Source: Deltaproteobacteria bacterium (lineage in GTDB: Bacteria; Myxococcota_A; UBA9160; UBA4427). Taken from it: 64,000 bases of DNA. The notes beneath the pieces are model-generated. The model was given only the letters and a program-made list of their open reading frames with translations, had not been told where the DNA came from and made no database searches. The stretch is taken from contig JAJDAN010000055.1 in NCBI GenBank assembly GCA_029261855.1, positions 50,462-114,461 on the forward strand, in the 5' to 3' direction. Both the position numbers and the translations under genes were made by a program. Positions 43,674 through 52,240 of this stretch are shown piece after piece; the first letter of the stretch is position 1; each line of letters begins with the position of its first letter.

Positions 43674-44723
43674 ATGACTCAGCCGGCAGCACGCGGTACG
43701 ACGGATCGACGCGGCTTTCTCCGAACGGTGGCGCTGCTCGGGATCGGCGGACGCGCCCTGCTCCGCTCGGGAGACGCCCGGGCGGCGGTCTATGCGGCAG
43801 AGTCTGCGTCCGGGGCGAAGCGCGAGTGGCCGAAGCTGGGCCGGACCCTTCTGGGTCGCACGAAGTTCGAGGGCAGTCGCCTGGTCTTCGGCTGTGGGGC
43901 GGCCCTGTCTCGCGGACGGAAGGACGACCTGCTCGAGGCCGCCCTGGACGCCGGGATCAACGTCTTCGACGTCGGAGCGAGGCGCTACTACGACGACGCC
44001 GAGACGAACCTCGCGCCCTTCCTGAAGAAGCACCGAGACGAGATCTTCCTCATCTCGAAAGCCATGACCTATCTCGACGTGGAAGCCGACGAAGAGATCA
44101 GCCCGGCAGAGGGTCGCCAGGCAGCAGCCACCTGGAGTGCACAGCTCGACCAGAGCCTTCGCGAGCTCGGCGTCGAATACGTCGACGCCTATTACGTGAT
44201 GGCCTCGCACAACCCGCACCTCGTGAAGAGCGAAGAGCTGCACGCGGCCTTCGATCGGGCAAAGCAGGCGGGCAAGGTGCGGCATCTGGGGCTGAGCACA
44301 CACCAGAACGCGAAGCGTGTCCTCGAGGCCGCCATGGAAACGGGACGCTACGACCTCGCGCAGGTCGCCGTGACGCCGGGTGGCTGGTACGACTGGGAAG
44401 ACAAGGGGATCCTCGAGGGCTCACCGCCCATGCGCGAGCTGCGCCCCTTCCTCGATTCCGTGCGCGCCTCCGGGATCGGGCTGATCGGGATGAAGGCCGG
44501 ACGCTATCTCGCGGGACGCAAGTTCCTGGGCTGGGGCAAGCCCGACGCGTTCGACGCCTACTACGGGCCGAAGTTCATGGCGTCCGGGCTGTCGCCCTTC
44601 CAACGCAGCTACGCGTTCGTCCTCGCCCACGGCCTCGACGCCGTCAACGCCGACATGCAGGGCTTCGCCCACCTCGAGGAGAACGTCGCGGCGGCGGCGA
44701 GCCCGGAAAGCCACTTCGCCTAG
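43674..44723 (+). CDS. Tat-exported aldo/keto reductase
   Basis: 349 residues. Twin-arginine signal TTDRRGFLRTVALLGIGG at residues 9-26, then an aldo/keto-reductase barrel: DVGARRYYDDAE (Asp and Tyr of the tetrad), LISKAM (Lys), VMASHNPHL (His-like position) and KVRHLGLSTHQ. Periplasmic members may fold with NADP in the cytosol before export. ATG 43674 with GGAGGGA upstream. The DUF2270 gene starts two bases after its stop. Confidence 0.9.
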   Translation: MTQPAARGTTDRRGFLRTVALLGIGGRALLRSGDARAAVYAAESASGAKREWPKLGRTLLGRTKFEGSRLVFGCGAALSRGRKDDLLEAALDAGINVFDVGARRYYDDAETNLAPFLKKHRDEIFLISKAMTYLDVEADEEISPAEGRQAAATWSAQLDQSLRELGVEYVDAYYVMASHNPHLVKSEELHAAFDRAKQAGKVRHLGLSTHQNAKRVLEAAMETGRYDLAQVAVTPGGWYDWEDKGILEGSPPMRELRPFLDSVRASGIGLIGMKAGRYLAGRKFLGWGKPDAFDAYYGPKFMASGLSPFQRSYAFVLAHGLDAVNADMQGFAHLEENVAAAASPESHFA

Positions 44724-44725
44724 GC

Positions 44726-45379
44726 ATGCAGGCGAGTCTCGACGAAGGCACCCGCGCCACGATCCTGATCCACACCTACCGCGCGATGGTGGGACGGGCG
44801 GACATCTGGCGCATGCGGATGGACACCACCACCAACTGGTCCATCGGCACGACCGCGGCCGTCGCGTCCTTCGCGCTGGGGAACGCCGAGGTCCCACACT
44901 ATGTGGTGCACATCGCGTCCTTCCTGACGGTGATCTTCCTGCTCCTCGAGTCGCGCAGACTCACCTTCTATCACCTGTGGCAACAGCGAGTGCTGTTGCT
45001 CGAGCGGTCGCTCATCGCTTCCGCCGTCTCCTCCGCCCCGCCGAGTCCCGAGGCCTTCCGTGCTCTCGAGCAGCAGCTCGGCCCCCAACTCGGCACGACG
45101 GTCCCCAGCATGTCGCGGACGAAGGCGGCGGCGCGGCGCCTGCGCCGCGTCTACGTCTACCTGTTCGCCGCGCAGCTGCTGGCGTGGATCCTCAAGCTGG
45201 CGAGCCAGCCGACACAAACTGCGTCGTTGTCGGAGATCGTGGCCCGCGCCCACGTGGGCAGTCTGCCGGGCGCGGTGCTGTTCGTGGCCTCGGGTGCGGC
45301 CTTCGCCGCTGCCGTGGTCCTGGCAGTCGCGAAGGGCGGTGTCAGTCGCCAAGGCGAGGCAGCCGACGAGCCGGCCTGA
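44726..45379 (+). CDS. DUF2270 membrane protein
   Basis: 217 residues. The DUF2270 N-terminus is clear: HTYRAMVGRADIWRMRMDTTTNW, then helices 1-2 (SIGTTAAVASFAL, VVHIASFLTVIFLLL) and two more near the C-terminus (VYLFAAQLLAWIL, LFVASGAAFAAAVVLAV). Function unknown. It begins two bases after the Tat reductase stop, so the two are made together. Confidence 0.88.
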   Translation: MQASLDEGTRATILIHTYRAMVGRADIWRMRMDTTTNWSIGTTAAVASFALGNAEVPHYVVHIASFLTVIFLLLESRRLTFYHLWQQRVLLLERSLIASAVSSAPPSPEAFRALEQQLGPQLGTTVPSMSRTKAAARRLRRVYVYLFAAQLLAWILKLASQPTQTASLSEIVARAHVGSLPGAVLFVASGAAFAAAVVLAVAKGGVSRQGEAADEPA

Positions 45380-45410
45380 CGCCCGGCTCCTGCGATCCCA
45401 GCGACCGCCT

Positions 45411-46235
45411 TCAGAGCAACCGGGCCGCGTCGTCGTAGTCGACGAGCCCGAGACGTCCTCCGAAGTCCGGCGCGTAGGACCGGAAGCCCATCAGGTACTG
45501 GGCCCGTGCGGGCAGCTCGCGGGCCACTTCCAGCGGGACCGTCAGCTGGAAGTTCTCTTCGGCGCGCAGCCAACCGCGGCAGAAGCCGGCGTGCAGGCCA
45601 ACTCGCCACTGGTCGCGGGTGCGATTGGCACCGCCGCCGTGGATGACCTTGCCGCTGTACAGCAACGCCGACCCGGCGGGCATCGTCGCCTGGCAGGTGG
45701 TCCCCGGCGGAGTCGGGGGCAGGGTTCCTTCCCAATGATTCGAGCCCGGGGCGACCACGGTGGCGCCGTTCTCCTCGCTGAAGTCCGTCAGCGCAAAGAT
45801 CGCGGTCACCGTGATCTCGTCTTCGCGCACCGCATGGGGCCAGTTGAGCTCATCCCGGTGCAGCAGCTGCGGAGTCTCGCCGGGGCCGATACTGATGAGC
45901 TGGCCCGTGTTCAGCCAGTAGTCGTCCGCTCCCAGGTAGCGGTCACCCATGGCCAGGTAGCGTTCGTCACACAGCAACTCGACCCACGCCTCCGAATGCC
46001 GGGGCAGGCCCGTGATGCGCTTGGTCTGTACGCCGTGAAACTCGGTCCAGAGACCCGCCGTCGTGCTGCCGGGCGCGTGCCCGGCGATCAACGGTTCAAA
46101 GTCCGCCTGCAGCCGGGCCAGACGTCGCGGGTCGACGAAGCCCTCCACGATCGCAGCGCCGTCGTCCTCGAAGGCGCGCCACACCGTGTCCCAATCGAGA
46201 TCTCGCGTGCCGTCGAATCGCTGTAGCTCTCGCAC
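45411..46235 (-). CDS. Phytanoyl-CoA dioxygenase family protein
   Basis: 274 residues. Iron ligands HxD in LLHRDELNWPH, distal His in SGKVIHGGGANRT, Arg in WRVGLHAG: a complete Fe(II)/2-oxoglutarate oxygenase. Only loosely like the copy at 27546. GTG start with GAGGAG seven bases upstream. Probable substrate is a lipid or natural product; the neighbours do not narrow it. Confidence 0.9.
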   Translation of the reverse strand: MRELQRFDGTRDLDWDTVWRAFEDDGAAIVEGFVDPRRLARLQADFEPLIAGHAPGSTTAGLWTEFHGVQTKRITGLPRHSEAWVELLCDERYLAMGDRYLGADDYWLNTGQLISIGPGETPQLLHRDELNWPHAVREDEITVTAIFALTDFSEENGATVVAPGSNHWEGTLPPTPPGTTCQATMPAGSALLYSGKVIHGGGANRTRDQWRVGLHAGFCRGWLRAEENFQLTVPLEVARELPARAQYLMGFRSYAPDFGGRLGLVDYDDAARLL

Positions 46236-46358
46236 TGCACTGCTCCTCTACGCCCCGCCAGCGTAGCGCGGCGCCGGAACGAGTCGGAGCCAGGCCTTCT
46301 CGAGGCCCGGCATATGTTAAGTTCGCGCAACGTGCCTCCGAATCCGCCCTGGAGCATC

Positions 46359-47021
46359 ATGCCCCCCTCCGTCCTCGTCGTCGAAGACGACGCCTCCACC
46401 CGAGAGTATTTCGCAGAAGCCCTGCGCGGGGACGTGGGCGATTACGCGGTCGCGACCGCCGGCTCACTCGAAGCCGGTCTGGCGGCACTCGACGAGAGCC
46501 GACCCGACGTCATGCTCGTCGACCTCGGCCTTCCCGACGGCAGCGGCCTCGAGCTGATCCGGCGTGCCCGCGCCGTCGCACCGGAGGTACTCGCTCTCGT
46601 CATCACTGTCTTCGGCGACGAGGCGAGCGTGATCGGCGCCATCGAAGCCGGCGCCCAGGGCTACCTGCTCAAGTCCGAAGCACCGGCAGACTTGCGAAAT
46701 AGCGTGCGGCAGGTCCTGCGCGGCGGCGCACCCATCAGTCCCGGGATCGCCAGTCACCTGCTGCGGCGCTTCCAGAACAACGAGCCCGCCCTCGAAAAGA
46801 ACAGCGACGACCCGCATCTGACGGTGCGCGAGCGTGAAGTGCTCGAGCTGATGGTCCAGGGGCTTCCCTACCAGGAGGCGGCCGAGATGCTTGGTGTCAC
46901 GCGCAACACCGTCGCCGGACACGTCAAGAAGATCTATCGAAAGCTCGCCGTGAGCTCTCGCGGCGAGGCCGTCTACGAGGCCATCAGCCAGGGCTTGGTC
47001 AAGATCGAGCCGAAGGACTGA
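46359..47021 (+). CDS. NarL/LuxR-type response regulator
   Basis: 220 residues: receiver with acidic pair EDD and phospho-Asp in VMLVDLGLPDGSG, and C-terminal LuxR helix-turn-helix LTVREREVLELMVQGLPYQEAAEMLG...NTVAGHVKKIYRKL. The ATG at 46359 has GGAG close upstream. Its 3' end overlaps the 3' end of the MASE1 kinase gene by 23 bases on the opposite strand; the kinase is the likely partner. Confidence 0.93.
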   Translation: MPPSVLVVEDDASTREYFAEALRGDVGDYAVATAGSLEAGLAALDESRPDVMLVDLGLPDGSGLELIRRARAVAPEVLALVITVFGDEASVIGAIEAGAQGYLLKSEAPADLRNSVRQVLRGGAPISPGIASHLLRRFQNNEPALEKNSDDPHLTVREREVLELMVQGLPYQEAAEMLGVTRNTVAGHVKKIYRKLAVSSRGEAVYEAISQGLVKIEPKD

Positions 47022-48585
47022 CCGACGCCCCCGCGCCAGGCGGGAGCGGCACCTCTAGATCGATGCGCGTCCCCGGGTTCGCGTCGCCGAGCCGCAATGC
47101 GCCGCCAAGCTCCTCGGCGCGGGTACGCATGTTCTCGACGCCGCGCCCGCCGCGCGCCCCGCCGGTACCCAGACCACAGCCGTCGTCGCGAATGCACAGA
47201 TGGATGGCTCTCCTGCCATGACTCGCCGGCTCGACTCGAACCTCTACCGAGCTTCCGCCGGAATGGCGCATCGCGTTGGTGACCGCCTCCTGGATCACAC
47301 GGAGTACGTGCAAGGAGGCCTCGGGCGGGAAGTCTCGCAGTCCATCGACCGCGTCGATCTGCCACGCGAGTGTCATGCCGTTTCGCTTCAGCAACGGCGC
47401 CAGGCGGGCCCGTAGCTTGCCGAGGGAGGTCGGCAGGTCCGTCGTGTCGGGATCGAGCGAGTCGATCACGATGCGGATGTCATCGAGCGCTCGCCGCAGG
47501 GACTCCGCCACTTCAGCGGGCGTCCCCTGGCCCCGCTCGACCATGGAAAGCGTCGAGACGAGCTGGCCGCCCAGTCCGTCGTGCATCTCGCGTGTCAGGC
47601 GTTCGCGTTCGAGCAGCAGCAAACGCTGCTTCTCGACTCGCGCCCGCTCGACTTCCTCGACGCGATAGCGGCGATCCGCGACGTCGCGTTCCTGGACGAC
47701 TGCAGCCAACGCGAAGCCAGCCAGCCCGACCACCGTGGCGAAGGCCCAGGTCAGGATCGCATCGTCCGTCGGGTCGCCCGTCGCCAGGGGACCCAAGCCG
47801 AGAACCGTGGCGAGGGTGGCACTCGTGACGATCGTGAACGACGCCACCATGGCGCCCCGAGACCCGAGGCGAGTCCCCGCCCACACGAGGATCGGAAAGC
47901 AAGGCAGCAACACCAGCGCGCCAAGCCGGTTGGGGAGCGGGGCCAGGAAGGTGAACGCGCCGCTTCCTAGCAGCAGGGTCAGGCAGAGCCAGAATTCGAT
48001 GCGACGAAAGAGCGAACTCCACGACGGACTTCCCCGCAGCAACAGCAGGATCGGCGGCGTCAGGATGATGGCTCCGCCCAGGTCACCCAGCCACCAGACC
48101 AGGAACACCGGTCCGAAATCGGCGGACGCGATCGCACCGGAAAGGAGCAAGGTATAGGTGCCGACCGTGGCGCTGATCGTCGTGCACCCCACGACGCCGA
48201 TCAGGAGGAACGCCCCCACGTCGCGCGGCCGCCCGAAGCCGGAATCGAACCCGACGCGTGCGAGCAGCGTCGCGCCGATCACGGCTTCGACCGAATTGCC
48301 CGCGGCCACCGCGAGCGAGGGGACCAGCTCGAGCACGGACGCCTGTGTGGCATTGAGGAGCAACAGGCCGAGGAAGACACCCGGCCAGAGGCTGCGGCCG
48401 AACAGGATCAGCGCACCCAGTGCGAGGCCGGTGGGCGGCCAGACCAGCGTGGCGTTGTCCTGGATATGGGCGAGTTCGAGACCGATGCGCCCGGCGACGA
48501 CGTAGAGCACCGCCAGCACGGCCACCTGCCAGATCCAGGGAACGCTGCCGATTCGGCTGTGCGGGGACGGGGCGTCGGAGCTCAC
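46999..48585 (-). CDS. MASE1 sensor histidine kinase, NarX type
   Basis: 528 residues: MASE1-like membrane sensor of about eight helices (WPPTGLALGALILFG, VWWLGDLGGAIILTPPILLL), short coiled-coil (EEVERARVEKQRLLLLERERL), HisKA_3 phospho-acceptor LTREMHDGLGGQLVS, and a HATPase (EAVTNAMRHSGG, RDDGCGLG, GRGVENMRTRAEELGG). This subfamily partners NarL-type regulators, such as the one encoded tail-to-tail next to it. GTG start, weak ribosome site. Confidence 0.93.
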   Translation of the reverse strand: MSSDAPSPHSRIGSVPWIWQVAVLAVLYVVAGRIGLELAHIQDNATLVWPPTGLALGALILFGRSLWPGVFLGLLLLNATQASVLELVPSLAVAAGNSVEAVIGATLLARVGFDSGFGRPRDVGAFLLIGVVGCTTISATVGTYTLLLSGAIASADFGPVFLVWWLGDLGGAIILTPPILLLLRGSPSWSSLFRRIEFWLCLTLLLGSGAFTFLAPLPNRLGALVLLPCFPILVWAGTRLGSRGAMVASFTIVTSATLATVLGLGPLATGDPTDDAILTWAFATVVGLAGFALAAVVQERDVADRRYRVEEVERARVEKQRLLLLERERLTREMHDGLGGQLVSTLSMVERGQGTPAEVAESLRRALDDIRIVIDSLDPDTTDLPTSLGKLRARLAPLLKRNGMTLAWQIDAVDGLRDFPPEASLHVLRVIQEAVTNAMRHSGGSSVEVRVEPASHGRRAIHLCIRDDGCGLGTGGARGGRGVENMRTRAEELGGALRLGDANPGTRIDLEVPLPPGAGASVSPSARS

Positions 48586-48607
48586 GGCCGGGAGACTAAC
48601 AGGCCTG

Positions 48608-49042
48608 TCAGGCGTCGACGCGCGCGCGGGCCTCGCCGGAGAGCACCTCGCGGCCCTCCTGATTCGTCGTCGAGAGGGCCAGGATCACGACGGGGCCCTC
48701 TTCCTGTTCTCCGTCGCCCTCCTCGACTGCGACCACCGTGGCCGTCGCGGTCAATGTGTCTCCCGGCCACACCTGGGAAGTGAAGCGGACGCCGTAGTCC
48801 AGCAGACGACCGTCGCCCACGAAGTTCGTGAGCATCGTGCCCGTCAGCCCCATGGTCAGCATCCCGTGAGCGAAGACGGTCGGATAGCCTGCCACCTTCG
48901 TCGCGAAGACCTCGTCGGTGTGGACCGGGTTGTAGTCACCCGACGCACCCGCGTACTGCACGATCTGGGTGCGGGACAGATTGTCGACCACGACGGCGGA
49001 ATGCGTCTGCCCCACCGAGAGCTCGCTCTTCGTCAACGCCAT
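48608..49042 (-). CDS. MaoC-like dehydratase, catalytic subunit (HadB-like)
   Basis: 144-residue hot-dog protein with the hydratase motif intact: YAGASGDYNPVHTDEVFA (catalytic Asp and His), then FAHGMLTMGLTG. It would dehydrate or hydrate a 3-hydroxyacyl thioester. It follows the partner gene by two bases and the two resemble mycobacterial HadA/HadB, where the catalytic residues are in the second chain. Confidence 0.9.
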   Translation of the reverse strand: MALTKSELSVGQTHSAVVVDNLSRTQIVQYAGASGDYNPVHTDEVFATKVAGYPTVFAHGMLTMGLTGTMLTNFVGDGRLLDYGVRFTSQVWPGDTLTATATVVAVEEGDGEQEEGPVVILALSTTNQEGREVLSGEARARVDA

Positions 49043-49044
49043 GC

Positions 49045-49578
49045 TCAGCCTTCCTGCTCGATGACCCGCTCCGTTCGAACCCCGACCCCGCGTGCCGTGA
49101 CCACCAACTCTCCCGTGCTGTCGCGGTACTCGGTGATGGTCTCGGAGAACACGAGCTTGCCGGCGCGCTTGCCCTGCTTCTCCCAGGTCTTGCCGGGACG
49201 GGTCGTCATCGTGAGCACGTCGCCGGGCCGCACGGATCGGTGGTAGTGGAAGTGCTGCTCGGCGTGAAGCCCGCCCGCAGCCGCGCCGCTCTTCTTTTCC
49301 TGTTTCGCGTCGGTGTCGTCCGGCGCGTCGCCCGGCGGCATCAGGGTACCGCTGGGCGTGGCTCCCGAGCCGAACCACGGCTCGCCGATCTTCGGGCGCA
49401 GCCGGTAGTCCGGCTGGAACTGCGCGCTCGCCTGCACGAAGGTGGGCGGCGCGATGATTCCGCCGGGCTCGGTCTCTCGCGCGTGCGCTTCGTCGCAATA
49501 GATCGGGTTCGCATCCCCGACCGCGCGCGCGAACATCATGATGTGACTCGCCTCGACGCTGAACCTGGCTTCGGCCAT
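49045..49578 (-). CDS. MaoC N-terminal-type dehydratase subunit (HadA-like)
   Basis: 177-residue hot-dog protein. The motif region reads ARAVGDANPIYCDEAHA, with Tyr where the catalytic His should be, so this chain is probably the substrate-shaping partner of the catalytic subunit encoded next. An insertion (PPGDAPDDTDAKQEKKSG) interrupts the overhang region. Short divergent gap (71 bases) to the hypothetical gene at 49650. Confidence 0.88.
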   Translation of the reverse strand: MAEARFSVEASHIMMFARAVGDANPIYCDEAHARETEPGGIIAPPTFVQASAQFQPDYRLRPKIGEPWFGSGATPSGTLMPPGDAPDDTDAKQEKKSGAAAGGLHAEQHFHYHRSVRPGDVLTMTTRPGKTWEKQGKRAGKLVFSETITEYRDSTGELVVTARGVGVRTERVIEQEG

Positions 49579-49649
49579 GGAGACCTCCGCCCGGATCCTA
49601 TCAGAACGCGCAGCCGGGCCGACGCAGGCTGCCGGCTATCGTCTCCCCC

Positions 49650-50198
49650 ATGGAACGAAGCGAAGCACTGCGCCTGCCCCGGAGCATCGAGGCAGACCCG
49701 ACCGCGACCGGCCTGGCACACGATCTCCTGCAGAGTGCAGTACCCCTGTGGGCCGGAGGCGAGCTTCGTGTGCCCCGGGCCACGCTCTCCCCGCTGGTCG
49801 GTGCTGCGCTGAACAGCGCGTTCGCGGCGGGCCGAATCGTCCGGGGCTTCGAGGATGCGACCCGGGTGCTGGCCGCCGAGGCGCGCGGGCTCCAACAGGT
49901 GGACCAACGCACGGGTGTCACCCGCGGCGGTCGCGTGTCACGGCTGTTGATCCTGGCGGACGATGGCGCCGAGCGCTTCTACCGCAACGTCGAGTCGTTG
50001 TTGCGCGAACACGCGCCCCGGGTACTCGGGCTCCGGTTGCCCGTCGACCAGGCCACCCTGGGAAGGCTCCTCTTTGGCGATGGACAGGTCGCCAGGCTAC
50101 TGCTCATCGAACACAAGGATGCCGTCGCATCGGTACTGCTGGCGGTGGCGTCCACGGACGAGACCCCGGGCGCGGAACCGAAGCAGGACGCCAGCTAG
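49650..50198 (+). CDS. Hypothetical cytosolic protein
   Basis: 182 residues with no signal or membrane helix and no domain I recognise. The first half is helical (TLSPLVGAALNSAFAAGRIVRGFEDATRVL), the second alternates helix and strand (VSRLLILADDGAERFYRNVESLL, ARLLLIEHKDAVASVLLAVAS). Alone on its strand. Its TAG stop is the first codon of the double-hairpin element. Confidence 0.65.
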   Translation: MERSEALRLPRSIEADPTATGLAHDLLQSAVPLWAGGELRVPRATLSPLVGAALNSAFAAGRIVRGFEDATRVLAAEARGLQQVDQRTGVTRGGRVSRLLILADDGAERFYRNVESLLREHAPRVLGLRLPVDQATLGRLLFGDGQVARLLLIEHKDAVASVLLAVASTDETPGAEPKQDAS

Positions 50199-50262
50199 GA
50201 ACGTGCGCGGCAGATGGCCGCGCACCCGCAGCAACCCGAACCTGCGGTTCCGGCCGTTAGCG
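50196..50262 (+). repeat. Double-hairpin intergenic element, copy B
   Basis: Starts with the TAG stop of the preceding gene: TAGGAACGTGCGCGGCAGA. Hairpin 1 is GTGCGCGGC/GCCGCGCAC (50203-50211, 50217-50225), hairpin 2 is CCGAACC/GGTTCCGG with one bulge. The far end reaches the stop of the convergent aminotransferase, so the element fills the whole gap. About 58 of 65 positions match copy A at 25951. Confidence 0.8.
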
Positions 50263-51402
50263 AAGCGCGCGAAGTGCAGCGCCGAAGTGCTCGAGATCCG
50301 CGTCACTCACGTGCAGGTGCGGAGACACCCGCAACGCGTCCCCGCGCGTTCCTACGAAGACGGATCGCTCCCGGAATCGCGGCACGAGGTCGGGCGGGAG
50401 ACCCCCCTCGCGGCTCAGCCCGAGAAAGTGGGGCGCCCGATGCGCTTCGGGCGCGGCCGTGTATCCGAACTCGGACGCGATCTCGACGATGCGGGACGTC
50501 GTGACACGAAGCGTGTCCGCGATCCGCTCGACCCCCCACGCCAGCACCTGGTCGAGCGCGGCGTTCACCATGGGCAGCAGAACGAAATTGCTGCGTTCGC
50601 CGACGTCATAGCGTCGCGCGCCTTCGCGGTAGTGCTCCTGGTAGTCGACGAGCTTGCTGAAGTCCTCGCTTCCCTGGCGCGCGATCCAGTTCTCTTCGAG
50701 CGGCACGCCGTCGTGATTGCGTGACGCCACATAAAGGAAGCCGGCCGAATACGGGCCCAGCAGCCACTTGTAGGTCGGCGCGCAGAGCCAGTCCGGGTCC
50801 ACTGCGGCAACGTCGATGGGCGAAGCGCCGGCGGATTGCGAGAGGTCGAGGACGAGCCGGGCTCCGACCGCCCGGGCGGCGCGACCGATGGCGACCAGGT
50901 CGAGCCGGCCGCCATCCGCCCAGTGCACCTCGGGAAGTGCGACGACCGCGCAGCGCTCGTCGATGGCCTCGAGCACCGCGCTCGTCCAGTCGTGATCGCC
51001 GGGACGCTCGACCGTCACGATCCGGGCTCCTTCTTCCCGGGCGCGGCGTGTCCACGGATAGACGCAGGACGGGAACTGCTCGGCGAGTAGCACGATGGTC
51101 TGCCCTGCCGCGATCGGCGAGTTCCGCGCGGCGGTCCCGATGCCATAGCTCGCGGACGGCACCAGGGCGATGTCGTCGGCGCTGGCCCCGACGATTCGCG
51201 CGAAGCGCGCCCGGGCCTCCTCGACGCGAACGAACCAGTGCTCCTCACCAACCCGCCAGGGCTGCGCCTTCAGGGGAACGGCCTCTCGCCCGGCCCGGCT
51301 CACGGTCACGAGCTGTGGGCTCATGTAGGCGCAGTTCAAGTAACAGACGTCGGCGGGGATATCGAAGAGCGCGCGCTGACACGGGATCGCGGGAGCAGGC
51401 AT
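50257..51402 (-). CDS. Class V aminotransferase-like PLP enzyme
   Basis: 381 residues, fold-type I. PLP Asp and neighbours in LVLDLSQSAGASPID, Schiff-base Lys in CAPTYKWLLGPYSAGFLYV, and a kynureninase/isopenicillin-epimerase-like N-terminus (YLNCAYMSPQ). Could be an aminotransferase, epimerase or cysteine-desulfurase relative; the Lys environment with a missing reactive Cys loop argues against desulfurase. Starts nine bases after the spermidine-synthase-like stop, so both form one operon. Confidence 0.9.
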   Translation of the reverse strand: MPAPAIPCQRALFDIPADVCYLNCAYMSPQLVTVSRAGREAVPLKAQPWRVGEEHWFVRVEEARARFARIVGASADDIALVPSASYGIGTAARNSPIAAGQTIVLLAEQFPSCVYPWTRRAREEGARIVTVERPGDHDWTSAVLEAIDERCAVVALPEVHWADGGRLDLVAIGRAARAVGARLVLDLSQSAGASPIDVAAVDPDWLCAPTYKWLLGPYSAGFLYVASRNHDGVPLEENWIARQGSEDFSKLVDYQEHYREGARRYDVGERSNFVLLPMVNAALDQVLAWGVERIADTLRVTTSRIVEIASEFGYTAAPEAHRAPHFLGLSREGGLPPDLVPRFRERSVFVGTRGDALRVSPHLHVSDADLEHFGAALRALR

Positions 51403-51411
51403 GGCGCGAGC

Positions 51412-52080
51412 CTAGCGGGGACGTCTTGCAAGCACGATCCAGTGACGCAGCCCACCTCGGCCCGGGCGGCGCGTCTCGACCTCGAATCCCTGAGCCTGCA
51501 GACGCGCCGCGAAGGACGCGTCCCGCGCCTCCGACCACACGCCGAAGACACCGCCCGGCGCCAGCGCTCGCCAGGTCCTGGCGATGGCTTCGCGACCGTA
51601 GACGGGATCCCGGGAGGCGTCGGTACCCGCATGCGGCCCCTCGAACAGATCGATCACGATGGCGTCATAGTCGCACGAGCCCCGCTCGGCCTCGCGGATG
51701 CAATCGGCGACGTCCGCAATGCGGATCGAGACGCGCGGATCCTGCGCGGCGCCGCCGCACAGGCCGGCGAGTGGACCGCGGCACCAGTCGGCCACGACCG
51801 GGTGCAGCTCGGCGACATGCACCCGACTGTTCGGGTGCAGCGTCTCGAGGGCGGCGCGCAGGGTGAGGCCCATACCCAGGCCGCCGATCAGCACTGTGGC
51901 ACCCGGGCCGAGCTCGCTACAGGCCGCGACGCCGAGCGCCTCTTCCGACCGGCTGGCGCGGCTGTTCATCAGCACGCGACCATCGACGCAGATGAGAAAG
52001 TCGTCCTCGTCTCGCTGCCGCAGCTCGAGAACGCCATCGGGCGTCTCGCGTCGGTCCAGGGTCTGCCATGCCTTGCCCAT
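51412..52080 (-). CDS. Spermidine-synthase-like methyltransferase-fold protein
   Basis: 222 residues. N-terminal beta part (RRETPDGVLELRQRDEDDFLICVDGRVLM) and Rossmann core (VLIGGLGMGLTLRAAL, VHVAELHPVVADWCR, YDAIVIDLFEGPH). This is the SpeE fold, but the gate-keeper DAY/DSSDP loop of spermidine synthase is replaced by DLFEGPH, so the substrate likely differs. First gene of a pair with the PLP enzyme. Confidence 0.85.
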   Translation of the reverse strand: MGKAWQTLDRRETPDGVLELRQRDEDDFLICVDGRVLMNSRASRSEEALGVAACSELGPGATVLIGGLGMGLTLRAALETLHPNSRVHVAELHPVVADWCRGPLAGLCGGAAQDPRVSIRIADVADCIREAERGSCDYDAIVIDLFEGPHAGTDASRDPVYGREAIARTWRALAPGGVFGVWSEARDASFAARLQAQGFEVETRRPGRGGLRHWIVLARRPR

Positions 52081-52165
52081 TGCGGTAGCCGCCCGGCGCG
52101 TGCGCCTGAATCTGCCTCAGCTCCGAGCCTACCCGGCTGCAGCGCCCCCGGCTCGCCACCACACG

Positions 52166-52195
52166 TTGACGGCAGGACGGGTACAGGAGTAGAAC
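52166..52195 (+). promoter_or_regulatory. Candidate sigma-70 promoter
   Basis: TTGACG (52166-52171), 18 bases, TAGAAC (52190-52195) in the divergent gap before the acetoacetate-decarboxylase-like gene; start would be about 40 bases ahead of its ATG. Matches are 5/6 and 4/6. Confidence 0.4.
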
Positions 52196-52240
52196 TTCAT
52201 GCCAGCCACTTGTCGCCAACGTCCTACCGAGGAGTCGAGC

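Noticed and set aside
50257..51402. Cysteine desulfurase assignment for the PLP enzyme
   Set aside because: The reactive cysteine loop is not evident; only a class V fold-type I label is safe.
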